58,302 nt of DNA from Verrucomicrobiota bacterium (lineage in GTDB: Bacteria > Verrucomicrobiota > Verrucomicrobiia > Limisphaerales > UBA9464), in assembly GCA_947471985.1 (NCBI GenBank), contig CANIZL010000034.1, forward strand, positions 1 to 58,302, in the 5' to 3' direction. Position numbers and translations under genes: made by a program. The notes under the pieces were generated by a model. It was not told where the DNA came from. It saw nothing but the letters and a program-made list of their open reading frames with translations, and made no database searches. This document shows positions 18,947 to 27,554 of this stretch, piece after piece. Position 1 is the stretch's first letter, and each line of letters opens with the position of its first letter.

Positions 18947-20398
18947 TCAGGCCAGGATCGGACGGACCACATTCCCGTGGATGTCCGTCAGTCGATAGTC
19001 GCGGCCCTGATGGCGGAAGGTCAGGCGTTCATGATCGATCCCCAGGCAGTGCAGGATCGTGGCGTTCAGGTCATGCAACGGCACCGGATCGCGCACGATG
19101 TTGTAGGAGTAGTCGTCGGTCTCCCCGTGGACCATGCCCGGTCGGATGCCACCGCCGGCCAGCCAGATCGAGAAACAACGCGGATGATGATCGCGGCCGA
19201 AGTTGGTTTCGGTCAGCGTTCCCTGACTGAACACCGTGCGACCAAACTCACCGCCCCAGATCACCAGTGTGTCCTCGAGCAAACCCCGCTCCTGCAGATC
19301 GGTGATCAGCGCCGCGGAGGGTTGATCCGTATCGTAGCACTGGTGCCGGATGCCGCCGGGCAGATTGTCGTGTTGATCCCACCCGCGGTGATAAAGCTGG
19401 ATGAAGCGCACCCCGCGTTCGGCGAGCCGGCGAGCCAGAATGCAATTCGCGGCAAACGTTCCCGGCTTGGTGGATTCCGGACCGTACCGCGTAAACGTCG
19501 ACGGTGGTTCATGCGTGAGGTCGGTGAGTTCCGGCACCGACGCCTGCATGCGGAATGCGAGTTCGTACTGGGCGATGCGGGTTTGGATCTCCGGATCCTG
19601 ATAATCCTCGAACTGCATCCGATTCAGGGCGCCGAGATCGTCCAACATGCCCCGTCGACGCCCGGTATCGATCCCCGGCGGGTTCGAGAGAAACAGCACC
19701 GGGTCGCGCCCCGGACTGAACCGCACGCCCTGATGGTGGGACGGCAGAAAACCCGCCCCCCACATGCGCTCGTGCAGGGGTTGGGCGTTGGTGGGCCCGC
19801 TGGGGCGGGAGATCATCACGACAAACGTCGGCAGATTTTCGTTCGTTGAACCCAGACCGTACGACAGCCAGGCGCCCAGGGAGGGGCGGCCGGGCACTTG
19901 ATGACCGGTTTGCAACAGCGTCATGGCCGGATCGTGATTGATCGCGTCGGTGTGCAGGGAGCGGATGACGCACAATTGGTCGACGATCTGCGCGGTGAAG
20001 GGCAGCACTTCGCTCAAGGCGGTGCCGCATCGGCCGTGCGGTCGGAATTCAAACAGGGACGGCGCCACGGGCAGGGTCTTCTGTCCGGAGGTCATCCCGG
20101 TGAGCCGTTGCGTGCCGCGCACGGAATCCGGCAGGGGTTCCCGGAAGCGCGCCTTTAGACCGGGCTTGGGATCGAACAGATCCAGCTGCGAGGGAGCACC
20201 GGCCTGGGTCAGGTAAATCACGCGGCGCGCCCGTGCGGACCGATGCGGAAGCGGCGTTGGGTTGGGTCCGCTGGCAGCCGACGCGCCCGGGCCCGGGCCC
20301 AACAGGGCGGCCAATGCCGCCAGACCAACGCCCGAGCCGGTGCGTCCCAGAAATTGACGACGCGTCACCGACCACGGATCCGGCGGGGAGAAAAGCAT
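18947..20398 (-). CDS. DUF1501 family exported protein (sulfatase-like), Tat substrate
   Basis: A 483-residue protein with a twin-arginine signal, TRRQFLGRTG at residues 12-20 followed by a hydrophobic core. The mature part is DUF1501, an alkaline phosphatase/sulfatase-superfamily relative: VIYLTQAGAPSQLDLFDPKP (usual AGGPSQ-D-DPKP motif), GHQVPGRPSLGAWLSYGLG, FIQLYHRGWDQHDNL, TLVIWGGEFGRTVF and GRDHHPRCFSIWLAGGG. These hold the His/Asp residues expected to bind metal. It follows the PSD1-type cytochrome gene by 4 bases; this pairing is a hallmark of Planctomycetota-Verrucomicrobiota genomes. The biochemical role of the pair is unproven, and export as a folded, metal-loaded enzyme is inferred from the Tat signal. 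Confidence 0.92.
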   Translation of the reverse strand: MLFSPPDPWSVTRRQFLGRTGSGVGLAALAALLGPGPGASAASGPNPTPLPHRSARARRVIYLTQAGAPSQLDLFDPKPGLKARFREPLPDSVRGTQRLTGMTSGQKTLPVAPSLFEFRPHGRCGTALSEVLPFTAQIVDQLCVIRSLHTDAINHDPAMTLLQTGHQVPGRPSLGAWLSYGLGSTNENLPTFVVMISRPSGPTNAQPLHERMWGAGFLPSHHQGVRFSPGRDPVLFLSNPPGIDTGRRRGMLDDLGALNRMQFEDYQDPEIQTRIAQYELAFRMQASVPELTDLTHEPPSTFTRYGPESTKPGTFAANCILARRLAERGVRFIQLYHRGWDQHDNLPGGIRHQCYDTDQPSAALITDLQERGLLEDTLVIWGGEFGRTVFSQGTLTETNFGRDHHPRCFSIWLAGGGIRPGMVHGETDDYSYNIVRDPVPLHDLNATILHCLGIDHERLTFRHQGRDYRLTDIHGNVVRPILA

Positions 20399-20402
20399 GG
20401 GC

Positions 20403-23400
20403 TTATTGTTGGGTGATGGTTTCGTCGAGATTGAGCATCGTGCTCGCCACGGTGGTGAACGCGGCGAGTTCCACGGGATCCAACGCGGCCGGCGGGCGGG
20501 ACGCGCCGACTGTGATCAAACCGTCCGCGCCCGTCCGATCCTGTCGAAAGGCCGCCGCCGCCCGGTGCCAACCCGCGGCCAGCACCGCGAGTTCGGCCGG
20601 TCGGGGTTCTCGGCTCAAGGTGAGGCGGAAGCCGTGGCGGATGCGTGACTCCAAATCCGTTCCACCGGCCTGCATCATTCGGGTCGCCAGGGCGCGGGCG
20701 GCTTCGACGTAGGTCGGGTCGTTGAGCAGATTCAAAGCCTGCAACGGAGTGCTGGTGCGCGCGCGCCGGACGGTGCAGGTCTCGCGAAACGGCATGTCAA
20801 AGAGGAGCAGCGCGGGATTCGGCACGGAACGTTTCCAATAGGTGTAGAGCGTGCGTCGGTACAAATCGGTGCCGGTCCCGATGACATACGTGCTGGCGGA
20901 CGAACCCGCGACCACCTGCTCGTAAAGCCCCGGCGGATGGTAGGGACGCACCGAGGGTCCGCCGGGCGATTCCACCAACAGCCCGCTGACGGCGAGGGCC
21001 TGATCCCGGATCGCCTCGATCGTCAAACGATGCCGCGGACCGCGGGCCAGCCAGCGGTTCTCCGGATCCGCCGCCGCCTGTTCCGGGTGGAAACGCGAGT
21101 CCTGTCGATACGTCGCGCTTCGGACCAACAACTTCATCATCGCCTTGATGTCCCAACCGGTCCGGATGAATTCGCTCGCCAGCCAATCCAGCAGTTCGGG
21201 ATGGGTCGGCGGTTCGCCCTGCATGCCAAAGTCCTCCGCCGTGCGCACCAATCCGAGGCCGAACACCGATTGCCATAACCGGTTCACGGTCACGCGGGCG
21301 GTCAGCGGATTGCGAGGATCGACCAGCCAGCGGGCCAGCCCGAGACGATTGCGCGGCCATTCGGCGGCGAAGGCCAGCAGGTTGGTCGGCGTGTCGGCGG
21401 TTACGACTTCGCCGGGTTGTTGATACGAACCCCGGGTGAGCACGTGCGTCGTCCGCGGCGTGGCCATTTCCGACATGACCAGCGTGATGGGACTCGCCAG
21501 ATCCAGTTCGTCCGCCTGCCGGGTCAATCCAGCGATGCGCTCGCGCAAGGTCTCGTGCTCCGCGGTGCGGGAGCGTTGGAACTCCGTCACTCTTTGCGCC
21601 GCCTCCGCACTGCGTGGACCGATGGGCTGGGCGAGCAGGGGCGCGATCTCCGGAGGAATCAGCAGGGCAGGATCCAGCTCCGTGGTGCGCAGTCGGAATC
21701 CCCACGCGCCGAGGGTTTCGGCGGCGCGGAGTTCAACGGTCAAATGCAGCTCGGCGGGGGCGATGTTGGTGGCGGGGTTTTGCACCAGAAAAACGCCGGT
21801 GCCGGTGGCCGCGTTCGTGGGCTGAATCCGCCAGAAGGTCTCGGCCTTTCCGTCCACGGCCGGATTCAATTCGGTGGTGGCGGCCGTTCCGTTCAGGTTC
21901 GCGGGGCGGAGAGTCCAATGGTTGGTGCGCCGGGTGGTGTTCTGAATTTCCACGGACCACAGGCGAATTTCCGCCACGGCCACGACGGAATTTGAGCGAA
22001 CCGAGGTGGGGCTCCGGGGCGTCCACTCGAGTTGAATCGCTGTCGGCGCCGTTCGGGGAAAGGCGGCCTGCAAGCGCAGGGGCGTCGCGGTGGAAGCCGC
22101 GTCCGGGCCGCCCGACCAGACGCCCTCCGCACCGAGCGGGGTTACGGTTTCGCCGGCCGTGACGACGGCGCCGGCGAGTGGCTGCCAGTTGGGAGCGGCC
22201 GTTTTTGCCCGGGTCTCCCAGTCCGGCTGGCCAGCTTCCAATCGCTGCCGCAGCTGATTCCATTTTTCGGTCGTAGTCGCAAGATCGGCCTTCACTCGCG
22301 CCAGGGCGGCGTCGGTTTCGGCAGACGGCAATTTCAGAAAGGGCGGGGTGCTGCGCCGAATATTGGCGCCGTAGTCGCCGACGCCGCTCTCCGGAATATT
22401 GTGGAAAAAGGAAAGCAGACGGTAGTAATCGCGTTGGGTTAGGGGGTCGTACTTGTGGTCATGGCACCGCGCGCAGTTCATCGTCAAACCCAGCCACACG
22501 GTGGCCGTCGTCTCCACCCGGTCGGCGCAGTATTCCGCGAGAAACTCCTCGGGGATGATGCCGCCTTCCTCGTTGATCATGTGATTGCGATGAAAGCCGG
22601 TCGCGATTTTTTGCTCCAGAGTGGCGTTCGGGAGGAGGTCGCCGGCGAGCTGTTCCACCGTGAAGGTGTCGAAGGGGAGATTGCGGTTGAAGGCGCGCAC
22701 CACCCAGTCCCGCCAGCCCCACAGTTCGCGATCGCGATCCACCTGATAGCCGTTGCTGTCGGCAAAGCGCGCGGCGTCCAGCCAGTCCTGCGACATGCGT
22801 TCGCCATAACGCGGCGACGCCAGAAGGCGGTCCACCACCCGTTCGTACGCCGTCGGGGAAGGGTCGGCGAGAAAGGCGTCGAGCTCCGCCGGCGTTGGCG
22901 GAAGTCCGGTGAGATCCAGCGAGACCCGGCGCAGCAAGGTGGCGGGCGGCGCCTCTTTGGCCGGTTGCCAGCCGTGGGCCTCGAGGCCCGCCAGGATGAA
23001 GGGATCGATCGCCGAACGCACCCAACCGGGCTGACCGACCGCGGGCACGGCGGGTCGTTGAACCGGTTGAAACGCCCAATGTCCCGGATAGTCCGCGCCC
23101 TCGGCGATCCAGCGTCGCAGGGTTTCCTTTTCCGCTGCCGTGAGCACCCGGTGCGTTTCCGGCGGCGGCATCTGTTCGTCGGCGTCGACGGAGAAGAGGC
23201 GTCGCAGAACTTCGCTTTTTTCAGGTTTGCCCGGAACAATCGGAATCGCCCCCGATTTGGCCGGCTGGGTCGCGCTGGTGCGCTGGTCGAGCCGCAATCC
23301 CGCCTTGCGCGCGCCGGCATCAAACCCGTGGCATCGGAAACAAGCGTCCGCCAGTAATGGCCGGACCTCCCGCTGATAGTCGACCGCACCCAGCCGAAGG

Positions 23401-23447
23401 CCCGTCACAACGAGCACCCATAGCCAGGTGGCGATTTTTCTGATCAT
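20403..23447 (-). CDS. PSD1/DUF1549/DUF1553 domain protein with planctomycete-type cytochrome c domain
   Basis: A 1014-residue exported protein. After a signal peptide comes a PSCyt1-type domain with a CxxCH haem site, CFRCH at residues 36-40, and the downstream PEKSEVLRRLF and EQMPPPETHRVLTAAEKETL motifs. Then DUF1549 (RRVSLDLTGLPPTPAELDAF, SQDWLDAARFADSNGYQVD, MNCARCHDHKYDPLTQRDYY, with a second CxxCH). A galactose-binding-like beta domain occupies the centre, then DUF1553 (RNRLGLARWLVDPRNPLTAR, VNRLWQSVFGLGLVRTAEDFG and RDQALAVSGLL). It forms an operon with DUF1501. It is divergent from the gene at 23465 with only 17 bases between the two start codons, so at least one promoter must lie inside the opposite gene. 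Confidence 0.93.
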   Translation of the reverse strand: MIRKIATWLWVLVVTGLRLGAVDYQREVRPLLADACFRCHGFDAGARKAGLRLDQRTSATQPAKSGAIPIVPGKPEKSEVLRRLFSVDADEQMPPPETHRVLTAAEKETLRRWIAEGADYPGHWAFQPVQRPAVPAVGQPGWVRSAIDPFILAGLEAHGWQPAKEAPPATLLRRVSLDLTGLPPTPAELDAFLADPSPTAYERVVDRLLASPRYGERMSQDWLDAARFADSNGYQVDRDRELWGWRDWVVRAFNRNLPFDTFTVEQLAGDLLPNATLEQKIATGFHRNHMINEEGGIIPEEFLAEYCADRVETTATVWLGLTMNCARCHDHKYDPLTQRDYYRLLSFFHNIPESGVGDYGANIRRSTPPFLKLPSAETDAALARVKADLATTTEKWNQLRQRLEAGQPDWETRAKTAAPNWQPLAGAVVTAGETVTPLGAEGVWSGGPDAASTATPLRLQAAFPRTAPTAIQLEWTPRSPTSVRSNSVVAVAEIRLWSVEIQNTTRRTNHWTLRPANLNGTAATTELNPAVDGKAETFWRIQPTNAATGTGVFLVQNPATNIAPAELHLTVELRAAETLGAWGFRLRTTELDPALLIPPEIAPLLAQPIGPRSAEAAQRVTEFQRSRTAEHETLRERIAGLTRQADELDLASPITLVMSEMATPRTTHVLTRGSYQQPGEVVTADTPTNLLAFAAEWPRNRLGLARWLVDPRNPLTARVTVNRLWQSVFGLGLVRTAEDFGMQGEPPTHPELLDWLASEFIRTGWDIKAMMKLLVRSATYRQDSRFHPEQAAADPENRWLARGPRHRLTIEAIRDQALAVSGLLVESPGGPSVRPYHPPGLYEQVVAGSSASTYVIGTGTDLYRRTLYTYWKRSVPNPALLLFDMPFRETCTVRRARTSTPLQALNLLNDPTYVEAARALATRMMQAGGTDLESRIRHGFRLTLSREPRPAELAVLAAGWHRAAAAFRQDRTGADGLITVGASRPPAALDPVELAAFTTVASTMLNLDETITQQ

Positions 23448-23464
23448 GTGATGACCACCTCAAA

Positions 23465-24505
23465 ATGCGGACATTTCAACAAGTGCAAAATCTGTTCCGC
23501 CGCGACTCGTCGCGCGGGGAGTCGAACGTTTCATCAGGAGGCGTCGATCGCATCGTTTCGAAGTGGCGGGGTATTGGGGGCCCGGGTTTTTGGTACCCGC
23601 TTTTGGCTTGGGCGATTTTGCCGGTGTTCCTGGTCCTGCGGGCCGCCGCGCCGGCTCCCGCGGGCCGTGGGGCGGTGACCTCGCTGTCGCTGCCGCCCTT
23701 GCGGATTGAGGGTCAAGCCGCCACCGCGCACACTCAGGGGGTCGAAGTGATCGGTGACGATTTTTACGTTACCGCCCGACGCGAGGATGTGCATCCGTCG
23801 CGGGCGCTGCTGTTGCGGACGAATCCGCGCCGGACGGACTGGGACGTTTGGGATATCACACCCCGGGGGACGGGCGGTGAATCCTCGGTCCTCGATCATC
23901 CCGGCGGCTTCCAATCCGATGGGCGTCGCTTGTGGATTCCGGTGGCGGAGAGCCGTCGGAATGGGCGCAGCGTTGTCCGAACCTATGCGCTGGCGGATCT
24001 CCGGAGTGGCGCCCCGGTGAAGCCCGAGCGCGAGTTTCCCGTCGACGACCACATCGGTGCCCTGGCGGTCTCGGCCCGGCACAAAGTTTTGCTCGGGGCG
24101 AATTGGGATACGGAGACCGTGTACGTTTGGGATTTGGCAGGGCACTTGCAGCGGACTTTGCGTGGAGACGCCCTGAAATCTCGGGGTTTGGGGGCAGTGG
24201 CTGGGCCGGAAGGGCGGGTGGGTTTGGCGATCCAGGATTGGAAATGGCGCGGTGAGTTCCTTTATGCGGGAGGGTTGTTCAAAGCTCCCGGACAAAATGT
24301 GGCGCAGCCGCTGAGCCGGTGGTGGCGATTTTCGCATTTCCTGGAGCCGGAGTTCACGGTGCAATCGCTGGCCCTGCCGATGATTCTGCCGGTGGAAGTG
24401 GCGCACGAAGCGATGGCGATAACTGGGCGCGCGGGCTTTTTCCTGCCGGAGGACCTAGGCACCACCAACCGGGTGTTTCGGGTCCCGTTAAGCCCCCGGA
24501 AATAA
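23465..24505 (+). CDS. Uncharacterised membrane-anchored or secreted protein, DUF6454-like
   Basis: A 346-residue protein with a hydrophobic segment (WYPLLAWAILPVFLVLRAAA, about residues 43-62) followed by a beta-rich region of repeated short strands suggestive of a beta-propeller: HTQGVEVIGDDFYVTARR, VLDHPGGFQSDGRRLWIPVA, DDHIGALAVSARHKVLLGAN. It resembles proteins annotated DUF6454, recalled from family knowledge rather than searched. The 40 residues before the hydrophobic segment are unusual for a signal peptide. The real start may be later, though no ATG, GTG or TTG is well placed after the AGGAGG at 23536-23541. Divergent from PSD1. Function unknown. Confidence 0.65.
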   Translation: MRTFQQVQNLFRRDSSRGESNVSSGGVDRIVSKWRGIGGPGFWYPLLAWAILPVFLVLRAAAPAPAGRGAVTSLSLPPLRIEGQAATAHTQGVEVIGDDFYVTARREDVHPSRALLLRTNPRRTDWDVWDITPRGTGGESSVLDHPGGFQSDGRRLWIPVAESRRNGRSVVRTYALADLRSGAPVKPEREFPVDDHIGALAVSARHKVLLGANWDTETVYVWDLAGHLQRTLRGDALKSRGLGAVAGPEGRVGLAIQDWKWRGEFLYAGGLFKAPGQNVAQPLSRWWRFSHFLEPEFTVQSLALPMILPVEVAHEAMAITGRAGFFLPEDLGTTNRVFRVPLSPRK

Positions 24506-25034
24506 ATAGCGCGCGGGTGAGGAGGGATCGCCCGAAGTCGGTCCCCCATCTCACCGTGAAATCAGCGTGAGCGTGGGGTGGGTGGGCGGTCTACTGAGGC
24601 AAGTGCTGGGTTAAACGATCAAGGGTAGTGTGTGTGACCGGCAGTTGAGGAGCGGCCTTGACTGCCGGTCCTTTCCGGTCCCGGTGGAGCGATTGAATCC
24701 CTCGCCGGGGGGCCAGGAGAGAACCCTGGAAGATGCGTCCGCCGCATCGCCCCGCCGTCCCCTCAGCCGCCCAATCCCAACCCCCCCCGCGAAGCCCACA
24801 TCCCCAAGGAAGCCATCCCGGGCCAGGTTCACTGATCGACCTCGGAGATGATAAAGTTACTATTGGCTATCAACCGAATAAGTGTCGTGAATTTGAAATA
24901 GTGAGCCTGGCACGCTGTAGATGCGGTTAGCGAGCCTGGCACCACCGCGATGGATAAAGTTTTTTTTGAACCTGGCACCGTATTTTTGCCCCGCCCCAGC
25001 CCGGGTTCCCGAATTCTGAACCTGGCACCGGGGG
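24506..25034. other. 529-base non-coding region with hairpin and short repeats
   Basis: No gene is visible. It contains a perfect 10-bp hairpin (24636-24670), a cytosine-rich tract (24765-24790) and six copies of a CCTGGCACC-type repeat (24820 to 25063, the last inside the tilS end). Composition changes to AT-rich around 24845-24900. It separates two convergent genes and looks like a landing site for small repeats. Confidence 0.6.
24636..24670. terminator. 10-bp hairpin, possible terminator or REP-like element
   Basis: Perfect inverted repeat GACCGGCAGT (24636-24645) and ACTGCCGGTC (24661-24670) with a 15-base loop, followed by CTTTCC. It lies 130 bases downstream of the DUF6454-like stop. 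There is no long T-run, so an extragenic palindrome is as likely as a terminator. Confidence 0.45.
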
Positions 25035-25063
25035 CTATTGGGTTGGACTTTTAACCTGGCGCC
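24820..25063. repeat. Cluster of CCTGGCACC repeats (first of two)
   Basis: Six copies of a 12-base unit with consensus GAACCTGGCACC. One is inverted (GGGCCAGGTTCA, 24820-24831). Five are direct: GAGCCTGGCACG 24903, GAGCCTGGCACC 24932, GAACCTGGCACC 24968, GAACCTGGCACC 25018 and a variant AACCTGGCGCC ending at 25063. Spacing between starts is irregular (29-50 bases) and the sequences between copies are unrelated, so this is not a CRISPR. The last copy runs into the tilS C-terminus. A second cluster is at 45512-45747. Confidence 0.75.
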
Positions 25064-26480
25064 GGATTTTTCGGGACGCTGCGGGTAGCTTTGAACGGGT
25101 GGCGGCGGGTGCGGTGGTGCGTTGCCAGGTCCAGACCAGACGCGCAGCGGTGTGTGGCTGCACTTTGAAGGGATCACCCGGGGGCAGACCCTCCACCCAA
25201 AAAATCTCTCCCGCCGCCGTCGTGGCCACCACCCGCTGACGCCGCTCCGGTCCGGGGACCTTCCGATTGGTGAACACGTCCTGAAGCTTGGTGGGCTTCG
25301 CCATTCCCAAGGGTTGAAATCGATCGCCGGGAAGCCAATGCCGGAGGTGGATCTGCGGTCCCACCGCAGCGGCATCAAATTGCTCCGTGCCCGGCGGTGA
25401 CTTCGGTGGCCGCCCCGTCGCCGGTTTGGCGGTGGACCGTCGCCAGCGGAGTTCTACGTCGTCAAAACTTCGGCTGCCTCGGGAGCCCAGTTCGAGGGCC
25501 GCGGAAGTTGTCGTGAAGCCGGGGGTGGGCGGGACGGATTCCAAACCCCCTTCCGGCTGGCGTCGGAGGACGCGTCCGGCGGCCGCGCTTTGACGGCTTT
25601 GCGTGCGCCGCAGCCGTTCCACCAGATCGAAGTCGACCGGACACCCCAGATCCCAGAGCTGTCGCCGGATGACGGCGCGCTGCACCGCGACCGGCAGTCG
25701 ATCGAAAGCCCGGGGGCGGCGCATCGTGGTCCACTTCTCCGCGAGGGATTCCACGCACTCGGCATCGGCACCCACCAACTCAGCGCTGCGCCGTATCACC
25801 TGATCCAGATGGGCGCCGACCTGCTCCCGCAACCAGGGCAGGACCGTCTGGCGAATGTGGTTGCGCGGAATGGAGAGATCCTGATTGCTCCCATCTTCCC
25901 GGAAGGGCCATCCGCCCTGGGCGACGAAGTCCCGTAGCTCGACCTTGCGGAGGCTCAGCAGGGGGCGGAGCAGCGTGATGCTTGAATCGCTGGGCGAAGG
26001 GGAGATTTCCGCCATGCCCCCGAGTCCGTCGCCGCCCGAACCCCGGAAAAGTCGCAGCAGAAACAACTCTGTTTGATCGTCGCCATGATGGGCCAGGGCG
26101 ATTGATCTCGCGCCGACTTCGCGGGCGGTGCGAGCCAGAAATGCGTGACGCAATCGGCGGGCGGTCATCTCCAGTGAGCCGGCCGTCCGATTCATTTCGC
26201 CGCGAACGTTCACGCGGGCGACCACACACGCCCAACCGAGGCGCGTCGCCAGCTCCTGCACCAGGGCCGCGTCGGCATCGGCCTCCGCGCCGCGCAGACC
26301 GTGGTGCGCGTGGGCCACGGTGAGCGGGACCTGATGGGCGCGGGCCAGTTCGGTCAGTCCCACCAGCAAGGCCACGGAATCGGCACCACCGGAAACACCC
26401 ACGACGATGCCGCGTGCCGTCGAACGACGCGGCCACGCGGCCCAGCAATGGGCCAGAGTGGTGGCAAGCGACGACGACAC
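25035..26480 (-). CDS. tilS: tRNA(Ile)-lysidine synthase
   Basis: Modifies C34 of the CAU-anticodon tRNA-Ile to lysidine using lysine and ATP; essential for reading AUA codons. The 481-residue product has the PP-loop ATPase signature VSGGADSVALL (residues 29-39), AHAHHGLRG, LAHHGDDQTELFLLRLFRGS (the H-x-x-D-Q-x-E motif) and RPLLSLRKVELRDF, then an extended C-terminal region containing HLRHWLPGDRFQPLGM and TKLQDVFTNRKVP of the TilS C-terminal domain. It starts at GTG 26480; there is no better ATG close by. The last residues (RRQVKSPTQ) are encoded partly by a CCTGGCGCC repeat unit, so the tail appears extended or altered by repeat insertion. Confidence 0.93.
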   Translation of the reverse strand: MSSSLATTLAHCWAAWPRRSTARGIVVGVSGGADSVALLVGLTELARAHQVPLTVAHAHHGLRGAEADADAALVQELATRLGWACVVARVNVRGEMNRTAGSLEMTARRLRHAFLARTAREVGARSIALAHHGDDQTELFLLRLFRGSGGDGLGGMAEISPSPSDSSITLLRPLLSLRKVELRDFVAQGGWPFREDGSNQDLSIPRNHIRQTVLPWLREQVGAHLDQVIRRSAELVGADAECVESLAEKWTTMRRPRAFDRLPVAVQRAVIRRQLWDLGCPVDFDLVERLRRTQSRQSAAAGRVLRRQPEGGLESVPPTPGFTTTSAALELGSRGSRSFDDVELRWRRSTAKPATGRPPKSPPGTEQFDAAAVGPQIHLRHWLPGDRFQPLGMAKPTKLQDVFTNRKVPGPERRQRVVATTAAGEIFWVEGLPPGDPFKVQPHTAARLVWTWQRTTAPAATRSKLPAASRKIRRQVKSPTQ

Positions 26481-26684
26481 GCGATCAAGCTATCATGCCG
26501 GTCGGCGGGACCGCCAGTATCGCCGGGGATTCCGCAGCAAAATGGCTCCGGCCCGCCATCCCCGCGCAACCGTTCCGGAAGCGGCCACGCAGGGCGCTGC
26601 GGGAGGCGTGGATTCGACCGCGCCCGAAAATAGTTCAAGTCCCCTTGAATCTCCGGCGCGGTGAATGGGTCCGTAGGGTTTGGT

Positions 26685-27479
26685 ATGACATTCTTGGAAT
26701 CGATTAAGGAGGGCGGCGGGAACGCCGGCCGGCGTACGGGCGAGGGTTTCACGTTGATCGAACTGCTCGTGGTGATCGCCATCATTGCGATTCTCGCGGG
26801 CATGTTGTTGCCGGCGTTGGGCGGCGCGAAGGGCGCGGCGCAGCGGATTGCCTGTTTGAATGGCGAGAAGCAATTGGGGACTTCCGCGGCCCTCTATGCG
26901 ACGGATCATCACGGGGAATATCCCTCCCGCTCGCTCGCCGAGCGCTGGCCGGAAAAACTTCGGGCCTATTACCAGACCACTAATCTTCTCCGGTGCCCCA
27001 TGGATCGTCGCGACGGGAAGGGTTTGCCGGAGACCGCGGATCATACCGGCAAGAACGCGGACAGCGCGTCCCGGACCTACATCATGAATGGGTTTAACGA
27101 TTATTGGCTCGAGACCTTGGTCGACGCCGGCAATGATGCGAACTTCATGAACCGGATCCTGGGCACGGCCATGAAGGATCAAAATGTTCCGCAGGTCAGC
27201 GATACCGTTCTGTTCGGTGAGAAGTTTTATCCGTCGGGACATTTCTGGATGGACGTCCTGGAGCCCGGGGTGAGCGCCACGGGTCAGACGGGGGGAAATC
27301 AGGAAACGCAATTGAACCAGAGCCTCCACGGACGCGCCGCCAACACGCCCGGTGCGGGTGGATCCAATTACGCGATGGCGGACGGCAGTTCGCGCTTCAT
27401 CAAGTACGGCGGCACCTTCGCCCCGGCGAATTTGTGGGCTACGACCACCAGTTGGCGCACGAATTCGCTGGGTTACTGA
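26685..27479 (+). CDS. Type II secretion-like pseudopilin
   Basis: A 264-residue protein with leader [11 protein letters not shown]..., cleavage site [18 protein letters not shown] and the long N-terminal helix [20 protein letters not shown]. The C-terminal end carries [19 protein letters not shown], the ADGS variant of the VDGH signature. Compared with the pseudopilin at 12444, the first 30 mature residues are almost identical while the globular domain differs, the usual pattern of cargo-specific pseudopilins. ATG 26685 is chosen; a GTG eight codons upstream (26661) is possible. Divergent from tilS across about 200 bases that should hold both promoters. Confidence 0.87.
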   Translation: MTFLESIKEGGGNAGRRTGEGFTLIELLVVIAIIAILAGMLLPALGGAKGAAQRIACLNGEKQLGTSAALYATDHHGEYPSRSLAERWPEKLRAYYQTTNLLRCPMDRRDGKGLPETADHTGKNADSASRTYIMNGFNDYWLETLVDAGNDANFMNRILGTAMKDQNVPQVSDTVLFGEKFYPSGHFWMDVLEPGVSATGQTGGNQETQLNQSLHGRAANTPGAGGSNYAMADGSSRFIKYGGTFAPANLWATTTSWRTNSLGY

Positions 27480-27554
27480 GCGAACGCCGCCGGCGGCTGC
27501 CGCTCCCGCAAACGTTTTGCTTGGACGCGGAAACCGCTACGGTTGACCTCTCAC

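Noticed and set aside
24820-25063. CRISPR array
   Set aside because: The repeat unit is only 12 bases, has mismatches, includes an inverted copy, and is irregularly spaced; no cas genes are near.
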